A DNA stretch of 64,000 bases, from contig CM053144.1 in the NCBI GenBank assembly GCA_028571685.1, positions 99,602,171 to 99,666,170 of the forward strand, given 5' to 3'. A program made the translations under genes and the position numbers. Source of the stretch: Heterohyrax brucei (lineage: Eukaryota > Chordata > Mammalia > Hyracoidea > Procaviidae). The notes under the pieces are model-generated. The model did not search any database. It was not told the DNA's origin and saw only the letters and a list, made by a program, of their open reading frames with translations. Positions 9,940 through 21,456 of this stretch are shown piece by piece; position 1 is the first letter of the stretch, and the number at the start of each line of letters is the position of its first letter.

Positions 9940-11219
9940 TTTTGAATGAAAAGCAAAAAATTTGCAAACGAAGTGATTATATAGAAAATCCCAGATTTCA
10001 CAAGAAGGCTACTAGTGTTAGTAAACAAATGCAACAAGTTGCAGGGTACAAGATTGACACACAGAAATCATTTGGGTTTCTATATACCATCAATGAACAA
10101 CATGAAAAGAAAATTAAAAAAAAATCATTTATAATACATCCATGAGAATAAAATCCTTATGAATAAATTTAACCAAGGAGGTAAAAAGACTTGAAAACTA
10201 AAATAGTGGTGAAAGAAATTAAAGTACAGTTAAATAAGTAAAAAGGCATCCCATGTTCATGTACTGGAAAACTTAATATTATTAAGACATCAATACTATC
10301 TGAGCTGATCTACAAACTCAAAGCAATTTCTATGAAAATTCCAAGAGCTGTTTTTGTGTAAATGGAAAAACCAACCCTTATATTCACATGGAATTGGAAA
10401 GGGCCCCAAATACCCAAAACAATCATGGAAAAAGAATTAAGTAGGAAGACAATGTTTCCAGATTTCACATGTACTACAAACCTGATCTAGCATTCCACTT
10501 CTAGGTGTGTACCCTAGACATACAGTAGTAATGACACAGACAGATATATGTACACCTGTGTTAATTACAGATCCCTGGTGTCATGGTGTTAAGAGCTGAG
10601 GCTGCTAACCAAAAAGTGAGCAGTTCAAATCTGCTAGCCCTTCTTTGGAAACTTTGTGAGGCAGTTTGACTCTGTCCTGTAGGCTCACTATGAGTCAGAA
10701 CTGACCCAACAGCAATGGGTATGTTCATTGCAGCATTATTCACAGTAGTAAAAAGAGGGAAATAACCTTAAGTGCATATCAACAGAAGAATGGATAAACA
10801 AAATGTGGTAATACACACAATGGAATACTTTATAGCTATAAAGAATAATGAAGAGTATGGAAAACATGAAGTGGATGAATCTGGAGGATATTATACTGAG
10901 TGAAGTAAGTCAATCACAAAAGGGCAAATGTTGTATCATCTCACTTGTATAAAAAGACAAGAATCGATACATATACAAAGACCAACACTTATTTGTGATC
11001 ACTAGGGCTGGGTGGTAGGTGAGAGAGGGAATTGTTCTCTAGACAGTAGATACTTGTTAATTTTGGTGACTGGAAAAGTAACGCTGAATATGGGTGAAAT
11101 GAATCTAGTTTGACCAAGGTAAATGATGTCACTGAGATGTATAAAAGGAAAACGAATGTTTGGGCAAATGCTAAATCTCATATATATGTATATGTGTGTG
11201 TATATATATATATGTATAT
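9940..11219 (+). mobile_element. L1 3' end (ORF2 C-terminus and 3' UTR)
   Basis: Sense L1 fragment. The translated start near 9930-10140 contains 'YKIDTQKSFGFLYTIN', typical of the ORF2 region after the reverse transcriptase. Further on come 'attccacttctaggtgtgta', 'gcagcattattcacagtagt' and 'caacagaagaatggataaac', the usual ORF2 C-terminal DNA landmarks, then a 3' UTR and a TA/TG-rich tail (11178-11220). An AfroSINE interrupts it at 10570-10720. It is 5'-truncated, with many stops. Confidence 0.88.
10570..10720 (+). mobile_element. AfroSINE inserted in L1
   Basis: Sense copy: 'gatccctggtgtcatggtg', 'ctgctaaccaaaaagtgagc', 'ctcactatgagtcagaactg', 'caacagcaatgggt'. L1 sequence continues after it at 'ttcattgcagcattatt'. 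Confidence 0.93.
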
Positions 11220-11220
11220 A
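11178..11220. repeat. (TA)n/(TG)n tract at L1 tail
   Basis: Mixed TA/TG dinucleotide run ending in 'tatata'. It supplied the TA used by the adjacent mariner-type insertion. Confidence 0.85.
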
Positions 11221-11781
11221 TGAGGCCTGACAATTAAGTCTATGAACTCAATTGTTCTAAGTGCTACATGTCTCAGTGCTGAATAGCACTATGGTCACCT
11301 TTAAAGTACTCCCCTTGAGAAGCTATGCACTGATGTCTGTGCCTAGTCCACTCTTCAAAGCATTTTTCGAACTCTTTATGGAATGGTCATTGTGCATGGT
11401 GACGCTGCAGCAAGTTTGTGAACTTAATTGTGCAGTTGTCTGTGAGGGAGTTTTTAGTCAATAAACAAATAACTATATTGGAACACCTTCCCTACTCACC
11501 TGATCTGGCCTCAATGACTTTTTTCTTTACCTGAAGATTGAGGAAATATTGAAAAAAAAAACATTTTGATGACATTCAGGACATCAAGTGTAATATGACA
11601 ACAGCTCTGATGGCCATTTCAGAAGAAGAACTCCAAAATTGCTTTGAAGGGTGGACTAAGTGTTGGCATTGGTGCATAGCTTCCCAAAGGGAGAACTCTG
11701 AAGGTGACCATGGTGATATTCAGCAATGAGGTATCTGGCACTTTTCTAGGATAAGTTCACAAATTTAATTGGCAGTCCTCG
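11221..11781. mobile_element. Composite mariner-derived element, copy A
   Basis: About 560 bp flanked by TA (11219-11220 and 11782-11783). The ends are inverted: 'gaggcctgacaattaagtc' at the left, and the reverse complement of the right end reads 'gaggactgccaattaaatt'. Both ends are the same (3') end of the mariner at 26.8-28.1 kb. The right part (11434-11781) is the sense 3' half of that mariner, with a transposase remnant reading SPDL near 11498-11509. The left part (11221-11433) is an antisense miniature made of about 175 bp of mariner 3' end joined to about 40 bp of 5' end. No intact coding capacity. Copy B (34967-36944) has the same junction, so this is a family and not a one-off rearrangement. 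Confidence 0.8.
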
Positions 11782-11783
11782 TA

Positions 11784-12132
11784 TATGTGTATGAGTGTAC
11801 TGTGTTTTTATTCAGGTAATTCATGCCTTCTACATTTGTTTGGAAACTGACTATCCCTCTGTGAGATATTTTCTTAAGTGCCACTATGCCATTTTTCTAT
11901 ATGTGTATGTATATGCATGTATGTGGTTGCATCCACATATATTCATATATATAATTAATAACATAAGGGGCACAGTATACCTCTTAGATATAACCAAATA
12001 CTCAACTTGGTCAACTGGCATAATAAAGTTCACAAAGTTTATGTTATACATTTTAGGTTGCAATCAATCACCTAAGATCCAGCTATTGATGTCTACTCAT
12101 CCATGGTAAAAGAGAAAGCAGGGAACCCCAGA
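11784..12132. other. Unannotated AT-rich DNA
   Basis: AT-rich with scattered 'atatgtgtatg' motifs. A 104-codon open frame at 11795-12109 shows no domain and is judged to be chance. Confidence 0.45.
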
Positions 12133-12146
12133 CTGAGAAGAAACTA

Positions 12147-12837
12147 AAAAAGTAGATTCCGACTCATAGTGACTGTTTTAGTCACCTAGTGCAGCTCTAT
12201 CAGAAATACTGCAAAGTGGATGGCTTTAACAAAGAAAAGTTTATTCTTACACAGTCCAGTAGGCTACAAGTCTGAATTCAGGGTGTGTGCTCCAGGGGAA
12301 GGGCTTTCTGTCTGTCGGCTCTGGAGGAAAGTCACTAAGTTGCATCAGTCTTTGTTCAGGAAGCATGTTGGTGGAGGAACCTCGGGTTTGAAGGATGCAC
12401 TCTTCTTCTGGTGCTGCTTTCTTGATGATATGAGGTCCACCTTCCTTTTATCTCTGTAAGATAGAAGGATAAAAAGTGGTACAAGCCACATTCCAGGGAA
12501 ACTCTGTCTACATTGGAGCAGGGAGGTAACCTCAGAAGGGATTTACAGTCCTACCCTAATCCTATTTGACATAATTTACTCTGTTAACCACAGGCAGAAA
12601 TTAGGATGTACAGCATCAGAAAATCACGGAATGGAGGGCAGTCACAGAACACAGGGAATCCTGGTCCAGTCAAATTACTACACATGTTTTGGGCCGGACA
12701 CAATTCAATCTATGACAGCGATCCTATAGGACAGAGTAGAATTACTCCATAGAGTTTCGAAGGAGCACCTGGCAGATTCCAACTGCCAACCTTCTGGCTA
12801 GCAGATGTAGCACTTAACCGCTATGCCACCAGAGTTT
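12147..12837 (-). mobile_element. AfroSINE split by an LTR
   Basis: Antisense AfroSINE. Its 3' part is at 12147-12173 ('gtagattccgactcatagtg') and the remainder at 12718-12837 ('atcctataggacagagtaga' to 'gccaccagag'). It is flanked by a perfect 14 bp target duplication, 'ctgagaagaaacta', at 12133-12146 and 12838-12851. An ERVL-type LTR fills the gap. Confidence 0.95.
12174..12717 (-). mobile_element. ERVL-type solo LTR, copy 1
   Basis: 544 bp. On the minus strand it begins TGTCATAGATTGAATTGTGT and ends TAAAACA (5'-TG...CA-3'). It sits inside an AfroSINE with 5 bp flanks 'gtgac' and 'gcgat', a decayed copy of the SINE 'gcgac'. Reversed on the + strand are 'gtcacctagtgcagctc', 'tggctttaacaaag' and 'gacacaattcaatc'. 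Four further copies are in this window. No internal viral sequence, so it is a solo LTR. Confidence 0.85.
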
Positions 12838-12851
12838 CTGAGAAGAAACTA

Positions 12852-13184
12852 GTTAGGATTAATTGTCTACATGAACCATGGCCTCTTCTACCCCAAGGTC
12901 AAAACTTGATGGTACCTAGCTACCATGACTGGTAGTTCTGATCAGGAGCACAATAGATGGATCTTGATGGAATGGGATAAAAGTTTGGAGAAGACCTCAA
13001 ATTCTTAAAAAGTCCATACTTACTGGATCTGGGGAAGCTGTTGAGTTCCTCAAGACTATGGCCTTACAATACTCTATCAGCCTTGAGCCACAACTACCCC
13101 CTGAGGTCACCTTTTAGCTACATAATAGATTGACTCACAAAATAAATATCACTCATGAGTGCTGTGCTCCTTTAAAAAAATCAT
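12852..13184. other. Unannotated DNA
   Basis: Unique sequence between a SINE and the probable start of an L1. No gene signal. Confidence 0.45.
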
Positions 13185-13659
13185 TTATGTGAGACATGGG
13201 GCTAAGATGGAGTACTAGACACACATCTCCACAATTCCCTCTGAAAACTAAGGCCTGGAATGATAATTGAGTGGAGCAGCGTGGACATTCAACGAGCCCT
13301 AGGATCTGTCCATAGGGTTCTCAGATTGCACGACATGCCAGTAAGGGGGTAACTACCTCTCTCAAAGATGGTCCAGCAGCACACTAAGTCCTGTTTCTGC
13401 TGACCTACTATTTGGGAGGACTGCAGGTACTGACTCCTTCTTTGTTATCTTGGAGATGAGGACTGGGCATGAGCCAGCTAATATGCTAAACTGTAGTACT
13501 TAGGTAAACAGTGTACAGCTTGTCAGAAAGACTGTGCTTGGGATAGCCACATGTTAGAGCCCAGATGCTGACTTATGACACCACTGCCCCTCCACTCTCT
13601 TTTCTGAGCTGTGCCATAGAATCTGCTGTTTCATGACAGGCAGGACAGCTCAGGTAGGA

Positions 13660-14140
13660 CATCATCTTGGTCAGCTGGGAGGTAGAGTCACCTATCTGGG
13701 GTCTTAGCTGGGGCTAATTATCACACGGAGCAGCAGTCCCGGTCTGGAAAGTACATTTCCAACAGAAAAGCTGTGTTTAGGATGGTGGTGCCTAGAATTA
13801 TGGGTGGGACCTGGAAGAGGATGGCAGCAAGGCTGTAATCCCTCACTACTTTGAACCACATCATAGCATCTGGGTTTGGCCTATGAGGCACTTTCTTTGT
13901 CAGCCGGAAGGAGGGGCCTGCCATACTGGAGGGCCTGATTGATTTTGGCAGCTGCTGAACAGCTGCTCCCTTAGCAGTTAAGTACCTTTTTGAGATAAGA
14001 CCACTTGGAGAACTGACTGCTGAGTAGCCCGGCAGCATCTCCTCTACCCTTCAGTGATCCACATCATAGCATTGGCTGATGGCCCCACAGTGACTCCGTA
14101 AATAGGGTGCCTTCTTTGCCAGCCAGGAGGCAGAGCCTGC
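13660..14140 (+). repeat. Diverged monomer-like repeats in the L1 leader
   Basis: 'ccacatcatagcat' followed by 'ctttctttgtcagcc' and 'ggaggggcctgcc' (13857-13922) recurs as 'ccacatcatagcat', 'ccttctttgccagcc' and 'ggaggcagagcctgcc' (14059-14140), an offset of about 200-220 bp. A weaker third unit ('cagctgggaggtagagtcac') lies near 13673. It resembles the tandem monomers of some L1 5' UTRs. Confidence 0.55.
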
Positions 14141-14339
14141 CGCCATAGACAGTTCACCTGGAACCAGTCACTAGAGTACACAGAAGGGGCTCGTGACCAA
14201 TTCCCCTCTTAGAACTATGCCTCACCTCCCATTGAGGTAACACCAGAGAAACCAAACACCTTCTTGATGGCACAAAGGCAATAATCAATAGCTACCCATT
14301 TAAAGAAACAGTCCACCGTAGCTCCAGAAAACTCCCCAA

Positions 14340-15180
14340 ATAGAGAATCAGAAACTTCGCAGATGAACAAGCCTTTCTAAAACTGTTGGAGGCTGAGTAC
14401 AAAAGAATTATATAGAGAGCCCTCCTAGAGATTAAACAAAATGCAGCAGAACAAAATGAAAAATTAAGCAAGCTATTTGAACTGATGGAACATCAATGAT
14501 CTGAAATCCAGCAGAGCAATAATAAAATTACAGAATTAGACAATTCAACCCAAAACCAAGAGAGCATAATTGAGGAGTTGGAAGCCAGAGCTTGAGGACA
14601 GAGCAGCTGACATCAACATTTATGAAGAGAAATCCGAGAAAAGAAATAAGAAAAATGAAGAAGCATTAAGAAACATGTGGCACTCTATTAAGAGGGATAA
14701 TCTTTCAATAAGTGGAGTTCCTGAACAGGGAAGGCTAGCTGAAAATACAGAGTATTGTCATCGAGTTGCTGACAGAAAACGTCACTGAAATTATAAGAGA
14801 ACATAGATTTCCAAGATGTGTATTGAACACCACAAAAAGTAGACCCCAAAAGAAAGACAGCAAGATATAATCAAGCTTAATAAAATTAAACATAAGATTC
14901 TCTTATTAAAGGCAGCAAGGCTTAAAGCAAACCTAACATTCATAGGGAAGCCCTGTAGGCTTCTGTCTGACTTCTCAGCAGAAACAATGTTGGCAAGAAG
15001 GCAGTGGGGTAACACATTCAAAACCTTGAAGGATAAAATCTTCCAGCCAAGAATTATATAACATGCAAAACTGTCTCTCAAATATGAAGATGAAATGAAG
15101 ACATTTGAAGGTAAATAGAAGCTTAGAGACTTTGTAAAGACCAAACCAAAACTACAAGAAATACTGAAAGAAGCTCTATG
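14340..15180 (+). pseudogene. L1 ORF1 remnant
   Basis: Broken L1 ORF1, whose product coats L1 RNA as a trimer. A polar, coiled-coil-like stretch rich in Glu, Lys, Asn and Gln (14380-14600) is followed by an RNA-binding-region remnant: the open piece 14570-14788 contains 'DNLSISGVPEQG', like the L1 'NLRIIGVPE' motif, and the downstream DNA 'caagaaggcagtggggtaac' and 'cttccagccaagaattatat' matches old L1 ORF1 C-termini. Stops at several points ('tgatctgaa', 'cttgagga') rule out a full-length product. Confidence 0.8.
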
Positions 15181-15632
15181 TTTAGAAAAACAAAGACATT
15201 AAGTGTATACTTAAGGAGGCAATGCAGGACATGGCATCCAGAATCCTACTCAGTTAGGGAAGTCACAAAGCTCAACCAAAGCTACAATATAAAAAGAAGG
15301 GAACCAGTGATCATATCACAAAACTATGACATCATCACACTAAAAAGAGGGATATATTATAGTGGTTATAACCATTTAAGGTGGAGAGGAAATAAAAAGA
15401 TATGCAGAAGTTAAAGTCTGGCTTAAACTTAGAATAGTAAAGGGGATCATAAGTGTAGCCACAAAACAAAATAACAATATGACATATCAAAACAAAAAAA
15501 CATAGTACAGGAGTCTCAACAAACATAAAACCAACACTGAAAAAGATGAAAAGTCAACTAATGAAGAAGACACAGAACAGAGTATTATGAGCGACATAGA
15601 AAACATCAGTAACACAAAAATAAAGGCATCAA

Positions 15633-16440
15633 AATGACAGTACTAAACATATACCTATCAATAATTACACTGAATATAAATGGATTGAATGCTCCAATAA
15701 AGAGACAGCAAGTGACATCCTGAGTCAAAAGACACAATCCGTCTATATGTTGCTTACAAGGAACACACTTTAGACTCAAAGATATGAACAAATTGGAAAT
15801 TAAAGGATGGAAGAATACATACTAAGCCAACAACATACAAAGAAGAGCAGGAGTGGAAATACTAATCTCAGATAAAATAGACTTTAATGTAAAATCTACC
15901 ACCATGGACAAGGATGGTCACAATTTATTGCTGAAAGATTCAATGCATAAACAGGACATAACAAATAATTATGCACTCAATACCAGAGTATCTGAATACA
16001 TCAAACAAACACTGACAACACTGAAAAATGAGATAGATGACTCTACAATAATAGCTGGAGACTTCAACACTCCGCTTTCAGCAATGGACAGATGATCCAG
16101 AAAAAAGCTTAGTAAAGATATAGAAGATCTTATTGTGACAATTAACCAGCTAGACCTCACCGACATATACAGAACTTTTTTACCCCAACAGATAAGTACA
16201 CCTTCTTCTCCAATGCACATGGAACATTTTCCAGAATAGACCATGTGTTAAGATATAAAGCATGTCTCAACAAAATCAAAACCTCTGAATTATTGCAAAG
16301 CATCTTCTCGGACCATAAAGCCATAAAAGTTGAAATCAATTGCAGAAAAATCATAAGTAGAAATTTGAACTCATGGATGTTGAACAACACCTTGCTCAAA
16401 AAGTCATTTATATTAGATCAATTATCAGCATCACTTTAAA
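15633..16440 (+). pseudogene. L1 ORF2 endonuclease-domain remnant
   Basis: N-terminal apurinic-type endonuclease of L1 ORF2, which nicks target DNA. The frame opens at ATG 15633 with 'TLNINGLNAPIKRQ'. The metal-binding 'GDFN' is at 16057-16068 and the 'SDHK' catalytic histidine motif at 16308-16319. In-frame stops and frameshifts break it ('cctgagtc' near 15718, 'gatgatcc' near 16093). The reverse transcriptase that should follow is largely deleted. Confidence 0.88.
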
Positions 16441-17374
16441 GCAAAGATGTGAAGGTAAGAGAGCAAAGAAACTAAATTACTGGAAATGGAATAGTCAGAA
16501 TAGAAAGAATAAGAATGTTGACACATTGTGAAAAATGCAACCAATGTCACTGAACAAATGATATAGAAGTTGTTGAATGGAATCTAATATGCTGGGTCAA
16601 GTTCCACCAAGAACACAATAAAATATTTTTTAAGACATACTATAAAGTTACAGTCATAAAAACAACATGGTACTGATAAAAGGGCAGTCATATAGACCAC
16701 TGTGAATAAAATAGCAAGTCCGAAAATAAACCTGTACATCTATGGTCAACAGTTTTTAACAAGGGCACCAAGACCAGTCAATGGAGGAAAGAGTAGTCCC
16801 TTCAACTCTATAGAAAAATTAACTCAAAATGGGTCGATAACCTAAACATAAGGTCTACAATTATCAAATTCTTAGAAGAAAATGTAGCAGTGAATCTTCA
16901 CGATCTTGTATCTGGCAATGGATTCTTAGATACAGTACCAAAAGGGTTAACAAGAAAAGGGGGGTGGGGATGATAAGTTGGACTTCATCAAAATTAAGTT
17001 TGTGTATCAAAGGACCTTATTAAGAAAAAAAGTGTGAAAAGACAACCTACAGAATGAGAGAAAATACCTGGAAGCCATGTATCTGATACAATTTAATATT
17101 TCAGAATATACGAAGAACACCTACAGCTCAAAAACAAAAAGATAAACAGCCCAATCAAAAACAGGCAAGAGACTTGAACAGACACTTCTCCAATGCTTAC
17201 ATGAAAAGACGTTCAGTATTATTAGTTGTTAGGGAAAATATAAATCAAAAGAACAATTAGATATCACTTCACACACAAATGGGATTTGTTGTTAAGTGCT
17301 GTTAAGTCAGTTCTAACTCATAGTAATCCTATACACAACTGCCTAGTCTGGGGTCGCTGCCTATAAATACTGCC

Positions 17375-17433
17375 TAGTCTGGGGTCACTATGAGACAGAC
17401 ACAACTTGATGACAGTGGGATTTTTTTGGTTTA
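17375..17433 (+). mobile_element. AfroSINE 3'-end fragment
   Basis: 'ggggtcactatgagacagac', then 'acaacttgatgacagtggg' and a T-run, replacing the normal RTE sequence at this point. The adjacent phrase 'tgcctagtctggggtc' occurs twice (around 17340 and 17371), so a small tandem duplication accompanied it. Confidence 0.6.
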
Positions 17434-17905
17434 GTCCTGTGCCATCCTTAAAATTGTTGCTATGCTTGCACTCATTATTGTAGCCACTGTGTCAATCTAT
17501 CATATTGAGTGTCTTCTTCTTTTTAGCTGACTGTCAACTTGACCAAGCATGACATCCTTCTCCAGGGGCTGATCCCTTCTGATAACATGTCCAAAGAATG
17601 TGAAACACAGTCTCACTGTTCTTGCTTCTAAAGAACATTCTGGTTGTACTTCTTCCAGGACTCATTTGTTTGTCCCTCTGGCAGTCCATGGTGTATTCGG
17701 TATTATTCTCCGATACCACAATTCAAAGGCGTCAAGTCTTTCTCCATTTTACTTATTATTGTCCACCTTTCACATGTATACAAGGTGGCTGAAAATGTCA
17801 AACCTGAAGTCAGGCACACCTTAGTCTTCAAGATGACATCTTTAAAGTGCTTCTTAGCACTTTAATGAGGTCTTTTGCAGCAGATCTTCTCAGTGCAGTG
17901 TGTCT

Positions 17906-18558
17906 TTAGATTGCTTGACTGCTGCTTCCATGGGTGTTAATTGTGGATCCAAGTAAAATGAAACTCTTGACAACGTCAGTCTTTTTTCCATTTATCATGA
18001 TATTACTGATTGGTTCAATTGGGAAGATTTTTGTTTTCTTTATATTGAGATGTAATTCATACTGAAGGCTGTGGTCTTTTATCTTCATCAGTAAGTGCTT
18101 CGAGTCCTCTTCACTTTCAACAAACAAGAGTGTATCATCTGCATAACACAAGTTGTTAATGAGTCTTCCTCTAATCCTGATGCCCTGTTCATCTTCATAT
18201 AGTCCTACTTTTTGGATTATTTGCTCAGCATACAGATTGGATAGATATGAGGTATGGTGAAAGGACACAATCCTGACACACACCTTTCCTGACTTTAAAC
18301 CGTACGTATACCCTTGTCCTGTTTGTATGTGGCTGTCTTTTGATCCATGTACAGATTCCTCATAAGCACAGTTAAGTGTTCTGAAATTTCCATTCTCTGC
18401 AATGTTATCCATAATTGATCCATACAGCTGAATGTCTTAGCATAGTCATTAAAACACAGGTAAACATCTTTCTGGTGTTCTCTGCTTTTAGCTAGAATCT
18501 GTCTGACATCAGCAGTGATATCTCTGGTTCCACATCCTCTTCTAAATCTGGCTTGCAT
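17906..18558 (-). pseudogene. RTE reverse transcriptase, largest open segment
   Basis: The longest uninterrupted LINE coding piece in the window: 168 codons at 17906-18412 and an overlapping 87-codon piece at 18295-18558 in another frame. The upstream piece has 'DVYLCFNDYAKTFSCMD', the conserved fingers/palm region. The downstream one has the intact YADD active site (codons at 18134-18145) followed by 'TLLFVESEEDSKHLLMKI', and ends near the 'INTHGSSSQAI' region common to RTE proteins. At least one frameshift separates the two, so the enzyme is dead. Confidence 0.88.
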
Positions 18559-18723
18559 TTCTGGCCATTTTCTGTTGATACACTGCTGCAGCCACTTCTA
18601 AAAGATCTTCAGTGAAATCATGCTTACATGTGATGCTAATGATATAGTTCAATAATTTCTGCACTTGGTTGAATCACCTTTTTTGAGAATACACATATAA
18701 ATTAATCTCTTCCAGTCACTTGG

Positions 18724-19264
18724 TGTCACGGATTGAATTGTGTCCCCCTAAAAAATGTATGTTACAATTTGGCTAGGCCACGATTCCCTTTATCGTGTAA
18801 CTGCCCTCCGTTTTGTGATTTTCCTACACTGTAAATCCTAGTATCTGGCTGTGGCTGATAGACTGGACTGTATTAAAAAGGATTAGGATGGGACTGTAAC
18901 ACCCTTCCTAAGGTCACCTCCCAGCTCCAATGTAAATGGAGTTTCCCTGGAGTGTGACTTACACCACTTTTTATCCTTTTACCCTACAAAAGATAAAAAG
19001 AAAGGGAAGAAAGCAGAGAAGGGGACCTCATACTATCAATAAAGCAGCACTGAGAGCAGAGTGCATCCTTCTGACCCAAGGTTCCTGCACCAAGATGCTC
19101 TCATATCAGACAAAGGCTGATGCCTTTGTTAGCTCAAGAGGGTAAATCTTCCACTGAAGCAGACATCCTGAATTTGGACTTGTAGCCTACTGGACTGTGT
19201 AAGAATAAATTGCTCTGTTAAAACCATCAACTCATGGTAGTTCTGTTACAGCAGTATTAAGACA
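18724..19264 (+). mobile_element. ERVL-type solo LTR, copy 2
   Basis: 541 bp in sense orientation: starts TGTCACGGATTGAATTGTGT and ends TTAAGACA. It has 5 bp flanks 'cttgg' (18719-18723) and 'cttgc' (19265-19269). AATAAA lies near the 3' end ('aagaataaattgctctg', about 19204). It interrupts the RTE cleanly: 'ttccagtcacttgg' before and 'ccaggcagttgtcttc' after are adjacent in the RTE. Confidence 0.9.
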
Positions 19265-20190
19265 CTTGCCCAGGCAGTTGTCTTCTAAATTTCTTGGCAT
19301 AGACAAATGAGAACTTCCAGCACTACATCCGTTTGTTGCAATGTCTCAGCTGGTATTCCATCAGTTCCTGGAACCTTGTTTTTCACTAATGCCCTCAGTG
19401 TGGCTTGAACATCTTCCTTCAGTACTATTGTTTTTTGATCTTATTTTACCTCCAATATGATGACTATTAAAAAAAAATAAAAGGAAAGAAAAGTAATAAT
19501 TGTTAACAGGGATGTAGAGAAATTGGAACCCTCATCTTTCCCTGGTAAGAATGTAAAATGGTGCAACTACTATGGAAAACAGTTCAGCAGTTTCTCAAAT
19601 GTTAAACACAGAGTTACCATATGTGACTTAGCGATTCTACTCCTAGTTATATACCCAAAGACTTGAAGGCAGGGACACAAACAGATAGTTGTAAATCGCT
19701 ATTAATTGCAGCATTATTCACAATAGCCAAAAAATGGAAAAAACTCAAGTTTCCAGGAATATATGAATGGATAAACTAAAATTTTTTTATATACACAATG
19801 GAATATTATTAAGACATAAAAAGGAACAAAGTTCTTGTGCATGCTATGACACCGATGAATCTCAAAAACATTTTACTAAGTGAAAAGAGCAAGACACAAA
19901 ATGATAAATGATGTATGATTCTACTCATTTGAGGTATGCAGAATAGGCAGTTTCATGGAGACAGTGGGTGAGTAGTTATCATAGGCTGGGGTAGAAGAGA
20001 ATGGAGAGTTATTGCTTAGTGTGTAGAGAGTTTCTGTTGGGTGATAGAAATATTTTGGAAAAAAACAGTGAGTGATGGTTGTACAACACTGTGAATGTGA
20101 GCATTTCCCTGGGATATATATTGGAAAATGGTTAAAATGGCAAGTTTTATGTCAGGTATATGTTACCACTGTTAAGGATGAGGGGAAAAT

Positions 20191-20487
20191 AAGAAAAGGA
20201 AAAGTAGCAAGAGGAGAATCCCATTCCTAACCTCAGAGAATTATCACTTCATGATGACAGAATGATAATTGAAATGTTCACCCTTATTAACAATTGTGAA
20301 GTTCGAGTCTACCTTTGACTTAGTAAGTTGATAATTGGAGTCGGGGCCAATGTGAAAGGTTGACAAATGTAAAATTGTTTTATAATGCATTGATTTTAGT
20401 GATTATAAAAATAGGCTAGTGTTTAGGGTAACGATATGGAGCCAGGACATGAGTTCTGGAATCCAGAAGTGACTTCCGGATTATACC
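20191..20487. other. Unannotated DNA
   Basis: About 300 bases of unique sequence between the L1 3' end and the next RTE piece. Confidence 0.45.
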
Positions 20488-21456
20488 CCAAGTCAGGTGC
20501 ACCTTATTCCTCAAGCAGCATCTTTGCTTTTCACTACTGTAAAGAGGCCTTTTGTAGCAGATTTGTCCAAGGAAACATGTCATTTGATTTCCTGACTGTT
20601 GCTGTCATGGGCACTCATTGTAGATTCAAGTAAAAGGAAATCCTTGACAACTTCAGTATTTTCTCCATTTATCATGCTATTGCTTAGCAGTCCAGTTGTG
20701 ACAATTTTTTGTTTTCTTTGTGTTGAGGTGTAATCCATCCTCAAGGCTTTAGCCTTTGCTCTTAATCAGTAAATGCTACTAGTCCTCTTCATTTCCAACA
20801 AGCAAGGTTGTGTCAAATGGGTATCAGTGGTTGTTAATGAGTCTTCCTCTAATCCTGAAGCTGTGTTTTTCTTCATATAGCTCAGCTTTTCAGATTATTT
20901 TCTCAGCATACAGATTAAATATATGTGGTAAAAGGATACCACCCTGACCCACACCTTTTTTTATTTTAAACCACGTAAAAGACCCATGATCTGCTTTAAT
21001 AACTGCCTTTTGGTCTGTGCACAGGTTCTTCATGAGTACCATTAAGTGCTGTGGAATTCTCTTTCTTTACAGTGTTATACAGAATATGTTATGATCCGTA
21101 CAGTTGGATACTGTTGCAAAGTCAATATACACATGTAAGTGTCTTTCTAGTATTCTCTACTTTCAGCCAAAATCCATCTGACATCACGAATGACCACCTG
21201 TGTTCCGTGTCCTCTTCTGAATCTGGTTAGAATTTCTGGCAGCTCCCAGATAATAAACTGTTGCACCTGTTTTTTAATTTTTCTTCAGCAAAATTTTACT
21301 TGTGTGTGATACTGACATTGTTTCATAATTTCCAAATTCTGTTGAATTGCTTTTCTTTGCAATGGGTACAAATATGGATCTCTTCCAGTCTTTTGACCAC
21401 ATAGCTGTCTTGCACATTTCTTGGCATAGATGTGCTTCCAGCATTTGTTGGAACAT
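20488..21456 (-). mobile_element. RTE LINE fragment lacking its 3' end
   Basis: Antisense RTE beginning abruptly at 'gtcaggtgcacctta' (the 3' UTR side is missing) and ending at 'cttggcatagatgtgcttcc'. It is more diverged than the other copies. The YADD codons are mutated: the minus strand gives I-P-I-stop where Y-A-D-D is expected, near 20813-20826. Loss of a LINE's 3' side usually means a later deletion. Confidence 0.85.

Larger units (their letters stand above)
17286..19440 (-). mobile_element. RTE LINE inserted in L1, antisense
   Basis: 3' end at 17286 ('gttgttaagtgctgttaag', the reversed RTE tail). It runs through the C-terminal region ('catgacatccttctccaggg'), the reverse transcriptase and upstream sequence to about 19440. 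The L1 flanks are contiguous. A short AfroSINE 3'-end-like piece is embedded near 17375-17433, and an LTR is inserted at 18724-19264. Confidence 0.9.
13185..20190 (+). mobile_element. Old L1 LINE, split by an RTE
   Basis: Sense L1 with probable 5' leader (13185-14335), ORF1 remnant (14340-15180), inter-ORF spacer (to 15632), ORF2 endonuclease (15633-16440), then an internal deletion to the ORF2 C-terminal region (16620-17284). An antisense RTE intervenes (17286-19440). The L1 then resumes ('gatgtagagaaattggaac', 19455) through its C-terminus and 3' part to about 20190. The resumption is collinear with the L1 map. The long ORF1-ORF2 spacer resembles old L1M types. Confidence 0.85.

Noticed and set aside
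13721..14038. 105-codon antisense frame
   Set aside because: Lies in the 5' leader of an L1 on the opposite strand; no recognisable protein.
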